A stretch of DNA of 28,827 nt from an uncultured Porphyromonas sp. (GTDB taxonomy: Bacteria > Bacteroidota > Bacteroidia > Bacteroidales > Porphyromonadaceae). Of this stretch, positions 15,686-25,176 are shown piece by piece. Under the pieces are notes generated by a model. The model ran no database searches. It saw only the letters and a program-made list of their open reading frames with translations, and was not told the DNA's origin. A program made the position numbers and the translations under genes. Position 1 is the first letter of the stretch; the number at the start of each line of letters is the position of its first letter. Location of the stretch: assembly GCF_934359325.1 (NCBI RefSeq), contig NZ_CAKRLH010000003.1, forward strand, positions 1 to 28,827, written 5' to 3'.

Positions 15686-18088
15686 TCAGTTTTTACTCTT
15701 CACTTTACTTCCTGAGGCTTTCTTCCTGGGAGAAGCAGCCTTTTTGGTCTTTGATGAAGTGCTGCGTTTCTTGGCCGACCCGCCACTCTTGTCACTCTTG
15801 GCCACGATGGCGCGCGCCTGCTCCTCCGTAAGCGACTTTGCCTCGACGGTCTTGGGGATCTTATAGTTCTTCCGCTTATACTTTATGTAGGGACCGTAGC
15901 GACCGTTGAGGATCTCCAGCTTGTCAGACCCTTCCCCATACTCAGCGATGTACTTATTCCGATCGCGCTCCATCTTCTCCTTGATCAGAGGAGTAGCCTG
16001 GTCCATCTCTATCTCATAGGGACTAATCTCCTTAGGAATGCTCACGAAGAAGGACTTCCCGACCCTTACGTAAGGACCAAAGCGTCCGATATCCACCGTG
16101 ACGGCATCCCCATTGTACTCACCTATCTCTCGGGGCAACTGCAGGAGCTTAAGTGCCTGCTCGAGCGTGATGGTGGCTATTGATAGATCCTTAGGGAGGG
16201 AGGCGAACTTAGGCTTCTCGCCATCCACGTCAGCCTTCCCCATCTGTACCATGGGTCCATAGCGTCCGATCTTAGAGTAAATGGGGGAGCCCGTCTTAGG
16301 GTCATCGCCCAGGTATCGTTCACCCACCTTGTGATCCTCCTTCTCATTCATCACCTCCTCCACGTTGCTGTGGAAGAAGCGGTAGAAGTTATCGATCACC
16401 TCTGTCCACTCCTTTTCCCCGTCTGCTATCGCATCAAACTCCTCCTCCACCTCGGCAGTGAAGTGGTAGTCCATCACTCTTGGGAAGTGCTCTATCAGAT
16501 AGTCCGTCACTACGAGACCGGTGTCAGTCGGGCATAGCTTCCCCTTAGAGGCGCCCACCCGCTCCTTACGGATCGTCCGGGAGATCTTGCCGGACTTTAG
16601 TGTCAGTACAGTGTACTTCTGTTCCTCTCCCTCGAGGTTCCGCTTCTCGACATAGCCTCTCTTCTGGATCGTCTGGATCGTGGGAGCGTACGTGGAAGGA
16701 CGACCTATGCCGAGGTCCTCCAGCTTCTTGACCAGCGATGCCTCTGTGTACCTGGCGGGCTGCTTCGTGAAGCGCTCTCTTGCCTCTATTTGCTCAGCTG
16801 AGACCACGTCTCCGACAGCCATCCTGGGCAGCAGTCCGGATCCCTCCTCTGACTCCTCTGCGTCATCCTCATCATCCCGTCCCTCGAGATAGACCTTGAG
16901 GAAACCATCAAAGGTGATCACCTCACCCTTGGCCTGAAACGAAGGACCACTCGATGCATCAATGGTCACCGTCGTACGCTCGAGCTGAGCATCTGCCATC
17001 TGTGTCGCCAGCGTACGCTTCCGGATCATATCATAGAGCCGCCGCTCCTGAGCCGTCGAGCCAGCGGACACAGCCTCAGGATGTACGGGGCGGATCGCCT
17101 CGTGAGCCTCCTGTGCGCCCTTGGTCTTGGTGGCATAGTTTCGGACCTTGACATACTCCTTACCATACTCCCGCTCGATCACCGATGCAGAGGCACCGAT
17201 GGCAAAGGAGGAGAGGTGGACCGAGTCCGTACGCATGTAGGTGATATGTCCTGCCTCGTAGAGCTTCTGAGCGAGACTCATCGTCAGCCCCACCGGGTAG
17301 CCCAGCCTCCTCGATGCCTCCTGCTGCAGCGTGGAGGTGGTAAATGGAGGTGCCGGCTGACGTGTCGCCGGAGTTACAGTCACCTGTCCCACGGAGTACG
17401 TCGCAGTGAGGAGATCCTCCAGAGTCCCCATCGCCTCATCAACCGACTGCGGTCGTGAGGTCAGGTCGGCACTAAGCGACTCGCCCCCCTCTGTCGTAAA
17501 GAGTCCACGTATGCGGAAGGAGCTCTCCGGCTCGAAGTCGTGGATCTCCTTCTCTCGCTCCACGATGATCCTGACAGCAACAGACTGGACACGACCTGCC
17601 GAGAGGCTTGGACGGACCTTACGCCAGAGGATCGGGGAGAGCTCAAAGCCCACCAGCCGATCAAGCACACGCCGTGCCTGCTGCGCATCGACCATCTTCA
17701 GATCTATGGAGCGCGGACTCTTCAGAGCATTCTGGATGGCAGACTCGGTGATCTCATGGAATACGATCCTATTCTTCTCCTTCTCACTCAGACCAAGCAC
17801 CTCCGCCAAGTGCCACGCAATCGCCTCACCCTCGCGGTCTTCATCGGAAGCAAGCCAGATGTGATCCGCCTTCTTTGCAGCAGCCTTTAGAGTGGAGACA
17901 ACGCTCTTCTTGTCGTCAGAGATCTCGTACTGAGGGTCATAGTTATTATCCACATCGACCCCCATACCCTTAGTCTTGAGGTCACGTATGTGTCCATAAC
18001 TGGGGAGTACGGTAAAGTCTTTGCCCAAAAACTTGCCGATCGTTTTCGACTTTGCGGGAGACTCAACGATAAGGAGATGATTAGCCAT
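15686..18088 (-). CDS. topA: DNA topoisomerase I
   Basis: An 800-residue type IA topoisomerase that relaxes negative supercoils. The TOPRIM domain opens the protein (LLIVESPAKSKTIG, E9; acidic motif SDEDREGEAIAWH at 81-93). The active-site tyrosine is Y284 in ITYMRTDSVHLS. After about residue 560 come three repeats of the type G-RYGPM/RFGPYV/RYGPYIKY, which replace the zinc fingers of E. coli TopA in many bacteria. The last 35 residues are a lysine- and serine-rich tail that probably binds DNA. The ATG at 18088 is chosen over the TTG at 18100, since MANHLLIVESPAKS is the usual start. The minus-strand -7 box at 18127-18134 lies about 40 bases upstream. Confidence 0.96.
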   Translation of the reverse strand: MANHLLIVESPAKSKTIGKFLGKDFTVLPSYGHIRDLKTKGMGVDVDNNYDPQYEISDDKKSVVSTLKAAAKKADHIWLASDEDREGEAIAWHLAEVLGLSEKEKNRIVFHEITESAIQNALKSPRSIDLKMVDAQQARRVLDRLVGFELSPILWRKVRPSLSAGRVQSVAVRIIVEREKEIHDFEPESSFRIRGLFTTEGGESLSADLTSRPQSVDEAMGTLEDLLTATYSVGQVTVTPATRQPAPPFTTSTLQQEASRRLGYPVGLTMSLAQKLYEAGHITYMRTDSVHLSSFAIGASASVIEREYGKEYVKVRNYATKTKGAQEAHEAIRPVHPEAVSAGSTAQERRLYDMIRKRTLATQMADAQLERTTVTIDASSGPSFQAKGEVITFDGFLKVYLEGRDDEDDAEESEEGSGLLPRMAVGDVVSAEQIEARERFTKQPARYTEASLVKKLEDLGIGRPSTYAPTIQTIQKRGYVEKRNLEGEEQKYTVLTLKSGKISRTIRKERVGASKGKLCPTDTGLVVTDYLIEHFPRVMDYHFTAEVEEEFDAIADGEKEWTEVIDNFYRFFHSNVEEVMNEKEDHKVGERYLGDDPKTGSPIYSKIGRYGPMVQMGKADVDGEKPKFASLPKDLSIATITLEQALKLLQLPREIGEYNGDAVTVDIGRFGPYVRVGKSFFVSIPKEISPYEIEMDQATPLIKEKMERDRNKYIAEYGEGSDKLEILNGRYGPYIKYKRKNYKIPKTVEAKSLTEEQARAIVAKSDKSGGSAKKRSTSSKTKKAASPRKKASGSKVKSKN

Positions 18089-18126
18089 ATTTCTTTGCAA
18101 CGAGATTACTTCTATTGAATGTGGTG

Positions 18127-18134
18127 CAAAAGTA
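18127..18134 (-). promoter_or_regulatory. Putative -7 promoter box of topA-tsaB
   Basis: On the minus strand the bases read TACTTTTG, matching TAnnTTTG, 38 bases before the topA ATG. Confidence 0.55.
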
Positions 18135-18622
18135 GCAATTAATAGTTTAATGTATGGTGAGGTCCCAGGGCTGACGCATTTGAGACTCGTTCAGCAGCAG
18201 CATAACCACAAGGATGCCTGCTCCCTGGGCATTGGTCGAGCCACGAAGTGGCGAAGACGATGTATAAGAGTTTATTTCGTATCCCGCCCCCTTGCGGGTC
18301 GCCGCCACATCAGAGATGAGCGATAAGAGAGACCACCCATCCGCATACCTGAGCATCAGCCTCTCTGACGGGCATCAGACAGACTCAAATGCGTCTGCCC
18401 TGCGCCCTCCAAACTAAACCCGGTATTAGTGATCACTATTACCGGGTTTAGTGATCACTAATATCGGGTTTAGACTTCACCGAACTCTATCCTGCTCGAT
18501 ACGATGCTCCCCGGCACCCGGGATCCGGCTACCGCGGCATAGGGGATGCATGCGAGATCGGGCGGGTGAGGTAAAACTCAAATGCGTCAGCCCCCACTCT
18601 GCTTTTTGCGACCGATTATCGG
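18135..18622. repeat. Non-coding repeat island between topA and the GSCFA array
   Basis: No credible gene. An ~18-base motif (CTCAAATGCGTCAGCCC) occurs inverted at 18168-18185 and direct, with small changes, at 18384-18400 and 18578-18594, so the island is bounded by inverted copies like a small mobile element. Inside are short hairpins (GCCAC/GTGGC at 18239-18251; CCCGC/GCGGG near 18285-18300) and palindromic locus B. A 69-codon open frame on the minus strand (18147-18356) is probably part of a repeat rather than a protein. A related motif (atgcgccagccc) stands beside palindromic locus A. Confidence 0.6.
18414..18473. repeat. Palindromic intergenic repeat, locus B
   Basis: Alternating modules of the type CTAAACCCGGTATTAG and GTGATCAC. 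The first 38 bases are palindromic except for one symmetric pair, and 18434-18461 is identical to 28 bases of locus A. Flanking sequence on both sides is also shared with locus A, so the two are copies of one element. Confidence 0.8.
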
Positions 18623-18630
18623 TACCTTTG
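18623..18630 (+). promoter_or_regulatory. Putative -7 box of truncated GSCFA copy 1
   Basis: TACCTTTG ends 4 bases before the ATG. The same arrangement occurs at the other two GSCFA copies. Compared with those, about 19 bases upstream of the box are missing here. Confidence 0.5.
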
Positions 18631-19153
18631 GGGTATGATTTTTCGCAAGGTCATCGAGATAAATAAGCCGGACAGGCTCTACGATCGAGGAGATCGCTTC
18701 GTGCTCTGGGGTTCCTGCTTCTCCTTCCGTCTGAGAGATTACCTCACGGGAGCGCTCTACGACGTGACGGACTCGCCCTATGGGATCATGTACAATCCTC
18801 TCTCCATGGCTCAGGGCATGGAGCGTCTCCTCTCAGACGACGCTCCGCGGGAGGAAGAGCTGGTTCTACGGGATGGTCGCTGGCACTCCATGATGCACCA
18901 TGGGTACTTCTCCCACAGCAGTAAGGAGGTGGCTCTACAGCAGATGCGGGAGGCCTTTGAGAGATCAAGGGCTGCACTCGCCGAGACTGACCTACTCATC
19001 CTAACCCTCGGCACCGCCTGGGTCTACGAGCGGCAGGGAGAGGTGGTCAATAACTGCCACAAGCTACCGGCTGAGGACTTTATCCGCCGTCGGCTCTCTG
19101 TCGATGAGATCGTCACTGTCTGGAGCCGGCTGATCCCCGCTCTGACTGAGCAG

Positions 19154-19179
19154 TCACCCTCCAACAAGGGCAATTTCTT
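19154..19179. repeat. 26-bp direct repeat at left end of AT-rich segment, copy 1
   Basis: Marks the exact point where homology to the intact GSCFA gene ends. It matches 21795-21820 at 23 of 26 positions (shared core CAAGGGCAATTTCTT), so similar sequences flank the foreign segment on both sides. Confidence 0.65.
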
Positions 19180-19213
19180 ATTGCTGTTCGACAAACTTTT
19201 ATCGGACAGCAAT
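19180..19213. repeat. 12-bp stem-loop at left junction, copy 1
   Basis: attgctgttcga (19180-19191) pairs with tcggacagcaat (19202-19213) with one G-T pair and a 10-base loop. The same structure is at 22534-22567 in copy 2. It may be the end of a mobile element or a transcription pause site. Confidence 0.45.
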
Positions 19214-19316
19214 GATTACCAATAAGCAGGTCCTTAATTATGTACAGAAATTCAACTCTAGACCAAGGAAAAGGAACAAGTACAAGACCACAACGACTGT
19301 CAGGTTAGAAAATTAA
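19212..19316 (+). pseudogene. Probable C-terminal remnant of an IS30-family transposase, copy 1
   Basis: A 34-codon frame. The segment ITNKQVLNYVQKFNSRPRKR followed by NKYKTT resembles the end of IS30-type transposases, where a helix is followed by a conserved NNRPRK-xxxxKTP stretch. None of the catalytic part remains. The 30 bases after the stop (cttgcactagtaatttgaat) could be the old element end. The alternative, a genuine small basic peptide, is less likely but not excluded. Confidence 0.45.
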
Positions 19317-19471
19317 TAAGTAACTTGCACTAGTAATTTGAATCTACAGTCCCCAAGAATATAGCAATTTTAGGCGCCTGCTTTCGAACCTTGGATTATC
19401 AAAGGAGGAATTGCTTACTTGCATTTTTAGGCTCAATTTGTGGTAACAAAAAGTTTAATTCTATGTTCGGT

Positions 19472-21766
19472 ATGAATAAGTTTGTCTTTATAATAATAGT
19501 TCTGTTGTTTTCGTGCAAAATTCTCAACGCCCAAATATCCGGAGTGATAATAGATGAGGAAAAACAACCTGTCGAATTTGCAACTATTAGGCTGTACCAA
19601 ATTCCTGATAGCATTCTGATTGCCGGTACGGTATCCAATGATAAGGGATATTTTTCTTTTCCGGATACTGTCTCTAGGCAACTTATACTGAAGATATCTT
19701 CCGTGGGTTACGAAACGATGTGTTTAGCGGTCAAGTCTCACCAAGAAATCATGTTGAAGCGGCATTCTGAAGAACTGCAGGAAGTAGTTATTTCTGCAAG
19801 TGAGATTGAGACCTTCGGGAGTAAGGACAAACTACTCATCCCACAAAGTCTGAAGGAAAGAGCCTCCTCTGCCTTGACGGCCTTGGGAGAAATGCCACAA
19901 TTTCAATTAAATAGAATTTCAAATATCCTTCAAACGACAGACCGGCAAAATATACTCATTCTCATAGATGGCATACAGGCGAATGAAAATGACTTAATGG
20001 CTCTACCTGCAAAAAAAATCAGGAGAGTTGAGTATTTTACACAGCCACCAGCAAGATTTGCCAATAAAAACATAGGTGCAGTGCTAAGCGTCTTTACCAT
20101 AAAAGAAAAGGATAGCGGGTTTAACAGCTTTATCTCTACAGTAAACTCTTTTACAACGGGTTACGGAACAAACACAATCAATGCGAAGTGGTACACACCC
20201 AAGCACCAGGTTGCCCTTTCCTATTTCATTGATTACAGGAATCTTGACGACAACAGAATCAATCAGACGTACGAATATGAGATAGACCATGCAAATTTCT
20301 CCAGCAAACAGCAGGGACTTCCCGGTACTTACAAGGGGGAGTAACATATCATAGGGTCAGATTACATGTTTAGTCCGGATGACAACCAACTGTTTTCTGC
20401 TAAAGTAAGGTATCGCCTCAACCCGGGGCGGGAAAGCCATCAACAAACTGCAACAACGAAATTTGGTACAGGAATTGTATAACAAGGTTATTCGGCAAAA
20501 AAACTTAAAAGCAATTACGATGCTATATCATTGGATTTATATTACAATAGAAAATTGAAGAACAACCAGGAATTGACAGCCAATTTTGTAGGATCTTATT
20601 TTGATTCAAAATCGGACAATCAGATTTCCCAGGAAAATTCAGATAATACATTTGCTTATCGGTACAACAACCATCTCAGGAATTACTCTAATTCCATCAT
20701 ATCCGAGTTGCTTTACAACAAGTCCTTTTCCAATGAAAATATCAGCATCGGGGCAAGATACTTTTACAAGCAACTCCAGCAGACCTATAATGAAAACGCC
20801 CGCTCCATAATGGAGCAGCAAGTCTGCTATATATATTCAAATCTTGCAGGCAAGTTAAAGAATCTCGATTACACCATAGGTGTAGGTATAGAACATAGTA
20901 TTCAAGACAATGGAGAAATGAAGGCAAAGCATTATACTGTGTTCAAACCTTCATTGTCTGCGAGCTATCAGATAGGTCACTCCTCTTCCATTAGGCTTAA
21001 CTCGCTTATCTTATCCAATGTTCCTGACATCTCACAGCTCACCATCCATCCAGTCTATCTCAACTATCAATATTATAGTGTGGGCAATCCTCATCTTCAT
21101 CCCTACTATACTTTCTATAATCGTCTTCAATACCAACTGAGTCTACCTACTTTCTATATGAGTGCCGCAATACGGCATTCGTACCTGCGCCGCCCTTATA
21201 TGACATTATTTGAGAGTAGAGACGCAGAGATAGTGAAGACCCTTGAACATTTTAAACACACCTCATACACAGCTGCGGATCTCAGCCTTCAATGGCTTCC
21301 ATTCTCATTCTTGAAAATCCAACCGTTCGCAACAGTTGTGTATACTAGCGCCATGAAGCTTGATGGTGCCAGTCTAAGTGAGTGGTCAAAATACTTTTCT
21401 ATCACGGCAAGTGTTACTTACAAGGAATTTTCCATATTAGGAAATGTAGGAAGTTCTATGACCGATCTATTGGGGGATGTTACGGAAAAGAAGAAAGCCT
21501 ATGTTTTTAGTGAACTATCTTACTCCAAAAACAATGTATATGTGGCATTGCAGTATATTCACAATCCCAAGCCATCTGCCATCTATTCCAACAATAGCTT
21601 GATGAACTTTAAGGAAGAAACGATTTGGAATAATTTCCAAAATCTATTTGCCATAAACTTTAGATACAATTTTACGATCGGCAGAAAGAAGAGCATCAAT
21701 GGTCTCACCAAACTTAATAATCAAGATAATGTAAGTGGATTAACCAACGATGCGACTGCGAAGTAA
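19472..21766 (+). pseudogene. Outer-membrane beta-barrel protein gene with two in-frame stops, copy 1
   Basis: One continuous frame of 765 codons interrupted only by TAA at 20342-20344 (codon 291) and 20480-20482 (codon 337). The start gives a signal peptide (MNKFVFIIIVLLFSCKILNA). A carboxypeptidase-regulatory-like domain follows (about 22-100, SGVIIDEEKQPVEFATI), then a plug-like domain (about 125-220, ILILIDGIQANENDLMALP) and a barrel of the OMP_b-brl_3 type to the end. Each stop could arise from CAA or GAA by one change. Base composition is AT-rich (37% GC in a sampled 60 bases against 62% in the GSCFA fragment), which suggests transfer. Predicted products are a 290-residue N-terminal piece and a barrel piece starting near 20531 with no signal peptide. 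No partner gene such as a GLPGLI gene is adjacent. Confidence 0.85.
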
Positions 21767-21794
21767 ACGAATATTATGTTTAATTAAAATTGAG

Positions 21795-21820
21795 TCGCCC
21801 TCCTGCAAGGGCAATTTCTT
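21795..21820. repeat. 26-bp direct repeat at right end of AT-rich segment, copy 1
   Basis: Matches 19154-19179 at 23 of 26 positions and 25149-25174 closely. It stands immediately before palindromic locus C. Confidence 0.65.
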
Positions 21821-21822
21821 TT

Positions 21823-21894
21823 ACCGATATTAGTGTGATCTAATACCGATATTAGGCGAGACTAATACCGATATTAGATCACACTAATATCGGT
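21823..21894. repeat. Palindromic intergenic repeat, locus C
   Basis: Two 33-bp arms (21823-21855, 21862-21894) that are reverse complements except at two positions, around the 6-base spacer gcgaga. Each arm contains CTAATACCGATATTAG modules joined by GTGTGATC. It is an AT-richer relative of loci A and B. Confidence 0.85.
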
Positions 21895-21976
21895 ATTAGA
21901 GAAAAGGCTGAGAGGACGGCTCCTCATTGCCCCTTTTTTGCGACCGTTTTTCAGTACACATAGCGGTATTTATCGG

Positions 21977-21984
21977 TACCTTTG
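21977..21984 (+). promoter_or_regulatory. Putative -7 box of truncated GSCFA copy 2
   Basis: TACCTTTG ends 4 bases before the ATG at 21989, as in the other GSCFA copies. Confidence 0.5.
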
Positions 21985-22507
21985 GGGCATGATTTTTCGC
22001 AAGGTCATCGAGATAAAAAAGCCGGTCAGGCTCTACGACAGAGGAGATCGCTTCGCACTCTGGGGCTCCTGCTTCTCCACCCGTCTGAGGGATTACCTGA
22101 TGGGAGCGCTCTACGACGTGACGGACTCGCCCTATGGGATCATGTACAATCCTCTCTCCATGGCTCAGGGCATGGAGCGTCTCCTCTCAGACGACGCTCC
22201 GCGGGAGGAAGAGCTGGTTCTACGGGATGGTCGCTGGCACTCCATGATGCACCATGGGTACTTCTCCCACAGCAGTAAGGAGGTGGCTCTACAGCAGATG
22301 CGGGAGGCCTTTGAGAGATCAAGGGCTGCACTCGCCGAGACTGACCTACTCATCCTAACCCTCGGCACCGCCTGGGTCTACGAGCGGCAGGGAGAGGTGG
22401 TCAATAACTGCCACAAGCTACCGGCTGAGGACTTTATCCGCCGTCGGCTCTCTGTCGATGAGATCGTCACTGTCTGGAGCCGGCTGATCCCCGCTCTGAC
22501 TGAGCAG

Positions 22508-22533
22508 TCACCCTCCAACAAGGGCAATTTCTT
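22508..22533. repeat. 26-bp direct repeat at left end of AT-rich segment, copy 2
   Basis: Identical to 19154-19179; marks the GSCFA truncation point in the second unit. Confidence 0.65.
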
Positions 22534-22567
22534 ATTGCTGTTCGACAAACTTTTATCGGACAGCAAT
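22534..22567. repeat. 12-bp stem-loop at left junction, copy 2
   Basis: Identical to the structure at 19180-19213. Confidence 0.45.
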
Positions 22568-22670
22568 GATTACCAATAAGCAGGTCCTTAATTATGTACA
22601 GAAATTCAACTCTAGACCAAGGAAAAGGAACAAGTACAAGACCACAACGACTGTCAGGTTAGAAAATTAA
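22566..22670 (+). pseudogene. Probable IS30-family transposase remnant, copy 2
   Basis: Identical to 19212-19316. The same 34-codon frame with the FNSRPRKRNKYKTT segment is present, so the remnant entered before the units were duplicated. Confidence 0.45.
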
Positions 22671-22825
22671 TAAGTAACTTGCACTAGTAATTTGAATCTA
22701 CAGTCCCCAAGAATATAGCAATTTTAGGCGCCTGCTTTCGAACCTTGGATTATCAAAGGAGGAATTGCTTACTTGCATTTTTAGGCTCAATTTGTGGTAA
22801 CAAAAAGTTTAATTCTATGTTCGGT

Positions 22826-25120
22826 ATGAATAAGTTTGTCTTTATAATAATAGTTCTGTTGTTTTCGTGCAAAATTCTCAACGCCCAAATATCCGGAGTG
22901 ATAATAGATGAGGAAAAACAACCTGTCGAATTTGCAACTATTAGGCTGTACCAAATTCCTGATAGCATTCTGATTGCCGGTACGGTATCCAATGATAAGG
23001 GATATTTTTCTTTTCCGGATACTGTCTCTAGGCAACTTATACTGAAGATATCTTCCGTGGGTTACGAAACGATGTGTTTAGCGGTCAAGTCTCACCAAGA
23101 AATCATGTTGAAGCGGCATTCTGAAGAACTGCAGGAAGTAGTTATTTCTGCAAGTGAGATTGAGACCTTCGGGAGTAAGGACAAACTACTCATCCCACAA
23201 AGTCTGAAGGAAAGAGCCTCCTCTGCCTTGACGGCCTTGGGAGAAATGCCACAATTTCAATTAAATAGAATTTCAAATATCCTTCAAACGACAGACCGGC
23301 AAAATATACTCATTCTCATAGATGGCATACAGGCGAATGAAAATGACTTAATGGCTCTACCTGCAAAAAAAATCAGGAGAGTTGAGTATTTTACACAGCC
23401 ACCAGCAAGATTTGCCAATAAAAACATAGGTGCAGTGCTAAGCGTCTTTACCATAAAAGAAAAGGATAGCGGGTTTAACAGCTTTATCTCTACAGTAAAC
23501 TCTTTTACAACGGGTTACGGAACAAACACAATCAATGCGAAGTGGTACACACCCAAGCACCAGGTTGCCCTTTCCTATTTCATTGATTACAGGAATCTTG
23601 ACGACAACAGAATCAATCAGACGTACGAATATGAGATAGACCATGCAAATTTCTCCAGCAAACAGCAGGGACTTCCCGGTACTTACAAGGGGGAGTAACA
23701 TATCATAGGGTCAGATTACATGTTTAGTCCGGATGACAACCAACTGTTTTCTGCTAAAGTAAGGTATCGCCTCAACCCGGGGCGGGAAAGCCATCAACAA
23801 ACTGCAACAACGAAATTTGGTACAGGAATTGTATAACAAGGTTATTCGGCAAAAAAACTTAAAAGCAATTACGATGCTATATCATTGGATTTATATTACA
23901 ATAGAAAATTGAAGAACAACCAGGAATTGACAGCCAATTTTGTAGGATCTTATTTTGATTCAAAATCGGACAATCAGATTTCCCAGGAAAATTCAGATAA
24001 TACATTTGCTTATCGGTACAACAACCATCTCAGGAATTACTCTAATTCCATCATATCCGAGTTGCTTTACAACAAGTCCTTTTCCAATGAAAATATCAGC
24101 ATCGGGGCAAGATACTTTTACAAGCAACTCCAGCAGACCTATAATGAAAACGCCCGCTCCATAATGGAGCAGCAAGTCTGCTATATATATTCAAATCTTG
24201 CAGGCAAGTTAAAGAATCTCGATTACACCATAGGTGTAGGTATAGAACATAGTATTCAAGACAATGGAGAAATGAAGGCAAAGCATTATACTGTGTTCAA
24301 ACCTTCATTGTCTGCGAGCTATCAGATAGGTCACTCCTCTTCCATTAGGCTTAACTCGCTTATCTTATCCAATGTTCCTGACATCTCACAGCTCACCATC
24401 CATCCAGTCTATCTCAACTATCAATATTATAGTGTGGGCAATCCTCATCTTCATCCCTACTATACTTTCTATAATCGTCTTCAATACCAACTGAGTCTAC
24501 CTACTTTCTATATGAGTGCCGCAATACGGCATTCGTACCTGCGCCGCCCTTATATGACATTATTTGAGAGTAGAGACGCAGAGATAGTGAAGACCCTTGA
24601 ACATTTTAAACACACCTCATACACAGCTGCGGATCTCAGCCTTCAATGGCTTCCATTCTCATTCTTGAAAATCCAACCGTTCGCAACAGTTGTGTATACT
24701 AGCGCCATGAAGCTTGATGGTGCCAGTCTAAGTGAGTGGTCAAAATACTTTTCTATCACGGCAAGTGTTACTTACAAGGAATTTTCCATATTAGGAAATG
24801 TAGGAAGTTCTATGACCGATCTATTGGGGGATGTTACGGAAAAGAAGAAAGCCTATGTTTTTAGTGAACTATCTTACTCCAAAAACAATGTATATGTGGC
24901 ATTGCAGTATATTCACAATCCCAAGCCATCTGCCATCTATTCCAACAATAGCTTGATGAACTTTAAGGAAGAAACGATTTGGAATAATTTCCAAAATCTA
25001 TTTGCCATAAACTTTAGATACAATTTTACGATCGGCAGAAAGAAGAGCATCAATGGTCTCACCAAACTTAATAATCAAGATAATGTAAGTGGATTAACCA
25101 ACGATGCGACTGCGAAGTAA
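22826..25120 (+). pseudogene. Outer-membrane beta-barrel protein gene with two in-frame stops, copy 2
   Basis: Identical to 19472-21766, including both TAA codons (23696-23698 and 23834-23836). No other interruption occurs in either copy. Shared lesions mean the stops either predate the duplication or were spread by conversion, or else are tolerated by readthrough. The gene is followed by a diverged spacer, palindromic locus D and the intact GSCFA gene. Confidence 0.85.
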
Positions 25121-25148
25121 ACGAATATTGTGTTTAATTAAAATTGAG

Positions 25149-25174
25149 TCACCCTCCTACAAGGGCATTTTCTT
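25149..25174. repeat. 26-bp direct repeat at right end of AT-rich segment, copy 2
   Basis: Close match to 21795-21820 (changes at three positions, including aatttc to attttc). Confidence 0.6.
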
Positions 25175-25176
25175 TT

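Larger units (their letters stand above)
18635..19225 (+). pseudogene. Truncated GSCFA gene, copy 1
   Basis: Encodes the first 173 residues of a GSCFA-domain protein (GSCFS motif at 26-30), then runs into 23 unrelated residues from the inserted AT-rich DNA. The intact downstream copy has 329 residues, and the conserved late motif DMAHPSDQA (H243) is missing here, so the product should be inactive. Promoter and start are intact, so a stable fragment could still be made, or the promoter could drive the downstream barrel gene. From 18748 on it is identical to copy 2, while both differ from the intact copy at roughly a tenth of positions. Confidence 0.85.
18748..21775. repeat. Tandem repeat unit, identical block copy 1
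   Basis: About 3,028 bp that appear identical by eye to 22102-25129; the encoded reading frames translate identically. The period is 3,354 bp. Mismatches resume at 18747 and 21776. It spans most of the GSCFA fragment, the IS30-like remnant and the broken barrel gene. Confidence 0.9.
21776..21976. other. Spacer between array units 1 and 2
   Basis: Gene-free. Holds the right-hand direct repeat, palindromic locus C and the upstream region of GSCFA copy 2. It differs from the equivalent spacer at 25130-25328 at roughly 8% of positions, in contrast to the identical DNA beside it. Confidence 0.7.
21989..22579 (+). pseudogene. Truncated GSCFA gene, copy 2 (mosaic)
   Basis: Same 196-residue truncated product as copy 1, ending at the same junction and lacking the C-terminal half. 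Its first ~110 bases and upstream region match the intact copy 3 better (for example ataaaaaag, tccacccgtctg, ctgatg), whereas from 22102 onward it is identical to copy 1. It is therefore a hybrid of the two, as expected from crossing-over or conversion inside the GSCFA gene. Confidence 0.85.
22102..25129. repeat. Tandem repeat unit, identical block copy 2
   Basis: Partner of 18748-21775, offset 3,354 bp. The end at 25129 is set by the A/G difference at 21776/25130. Confidence 0.9.

Noticed and set aside
18147..18356. 69-codon open frame on the minus strand
   Set aside because: It lies wholly inside the repeat island, overlaps the inverted motif, has no good start signal or domain, and looks like translated repeat DNA.
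20345..20530. Two separate genes instead of one broken barrel gene
   Set aside because: The frame is unchanged across both stops, the sequence between them reads as ordinary barrel protein, and the second part lacks a signal peptide and a ribosome binding site.
21823..21894. CRISPR-like or integron attC-like array
   Set aside because: The modules are palindromes joined by short fixed linkers, without unique spacers of 30 bases or so, cas genes, or an integrase nearby.
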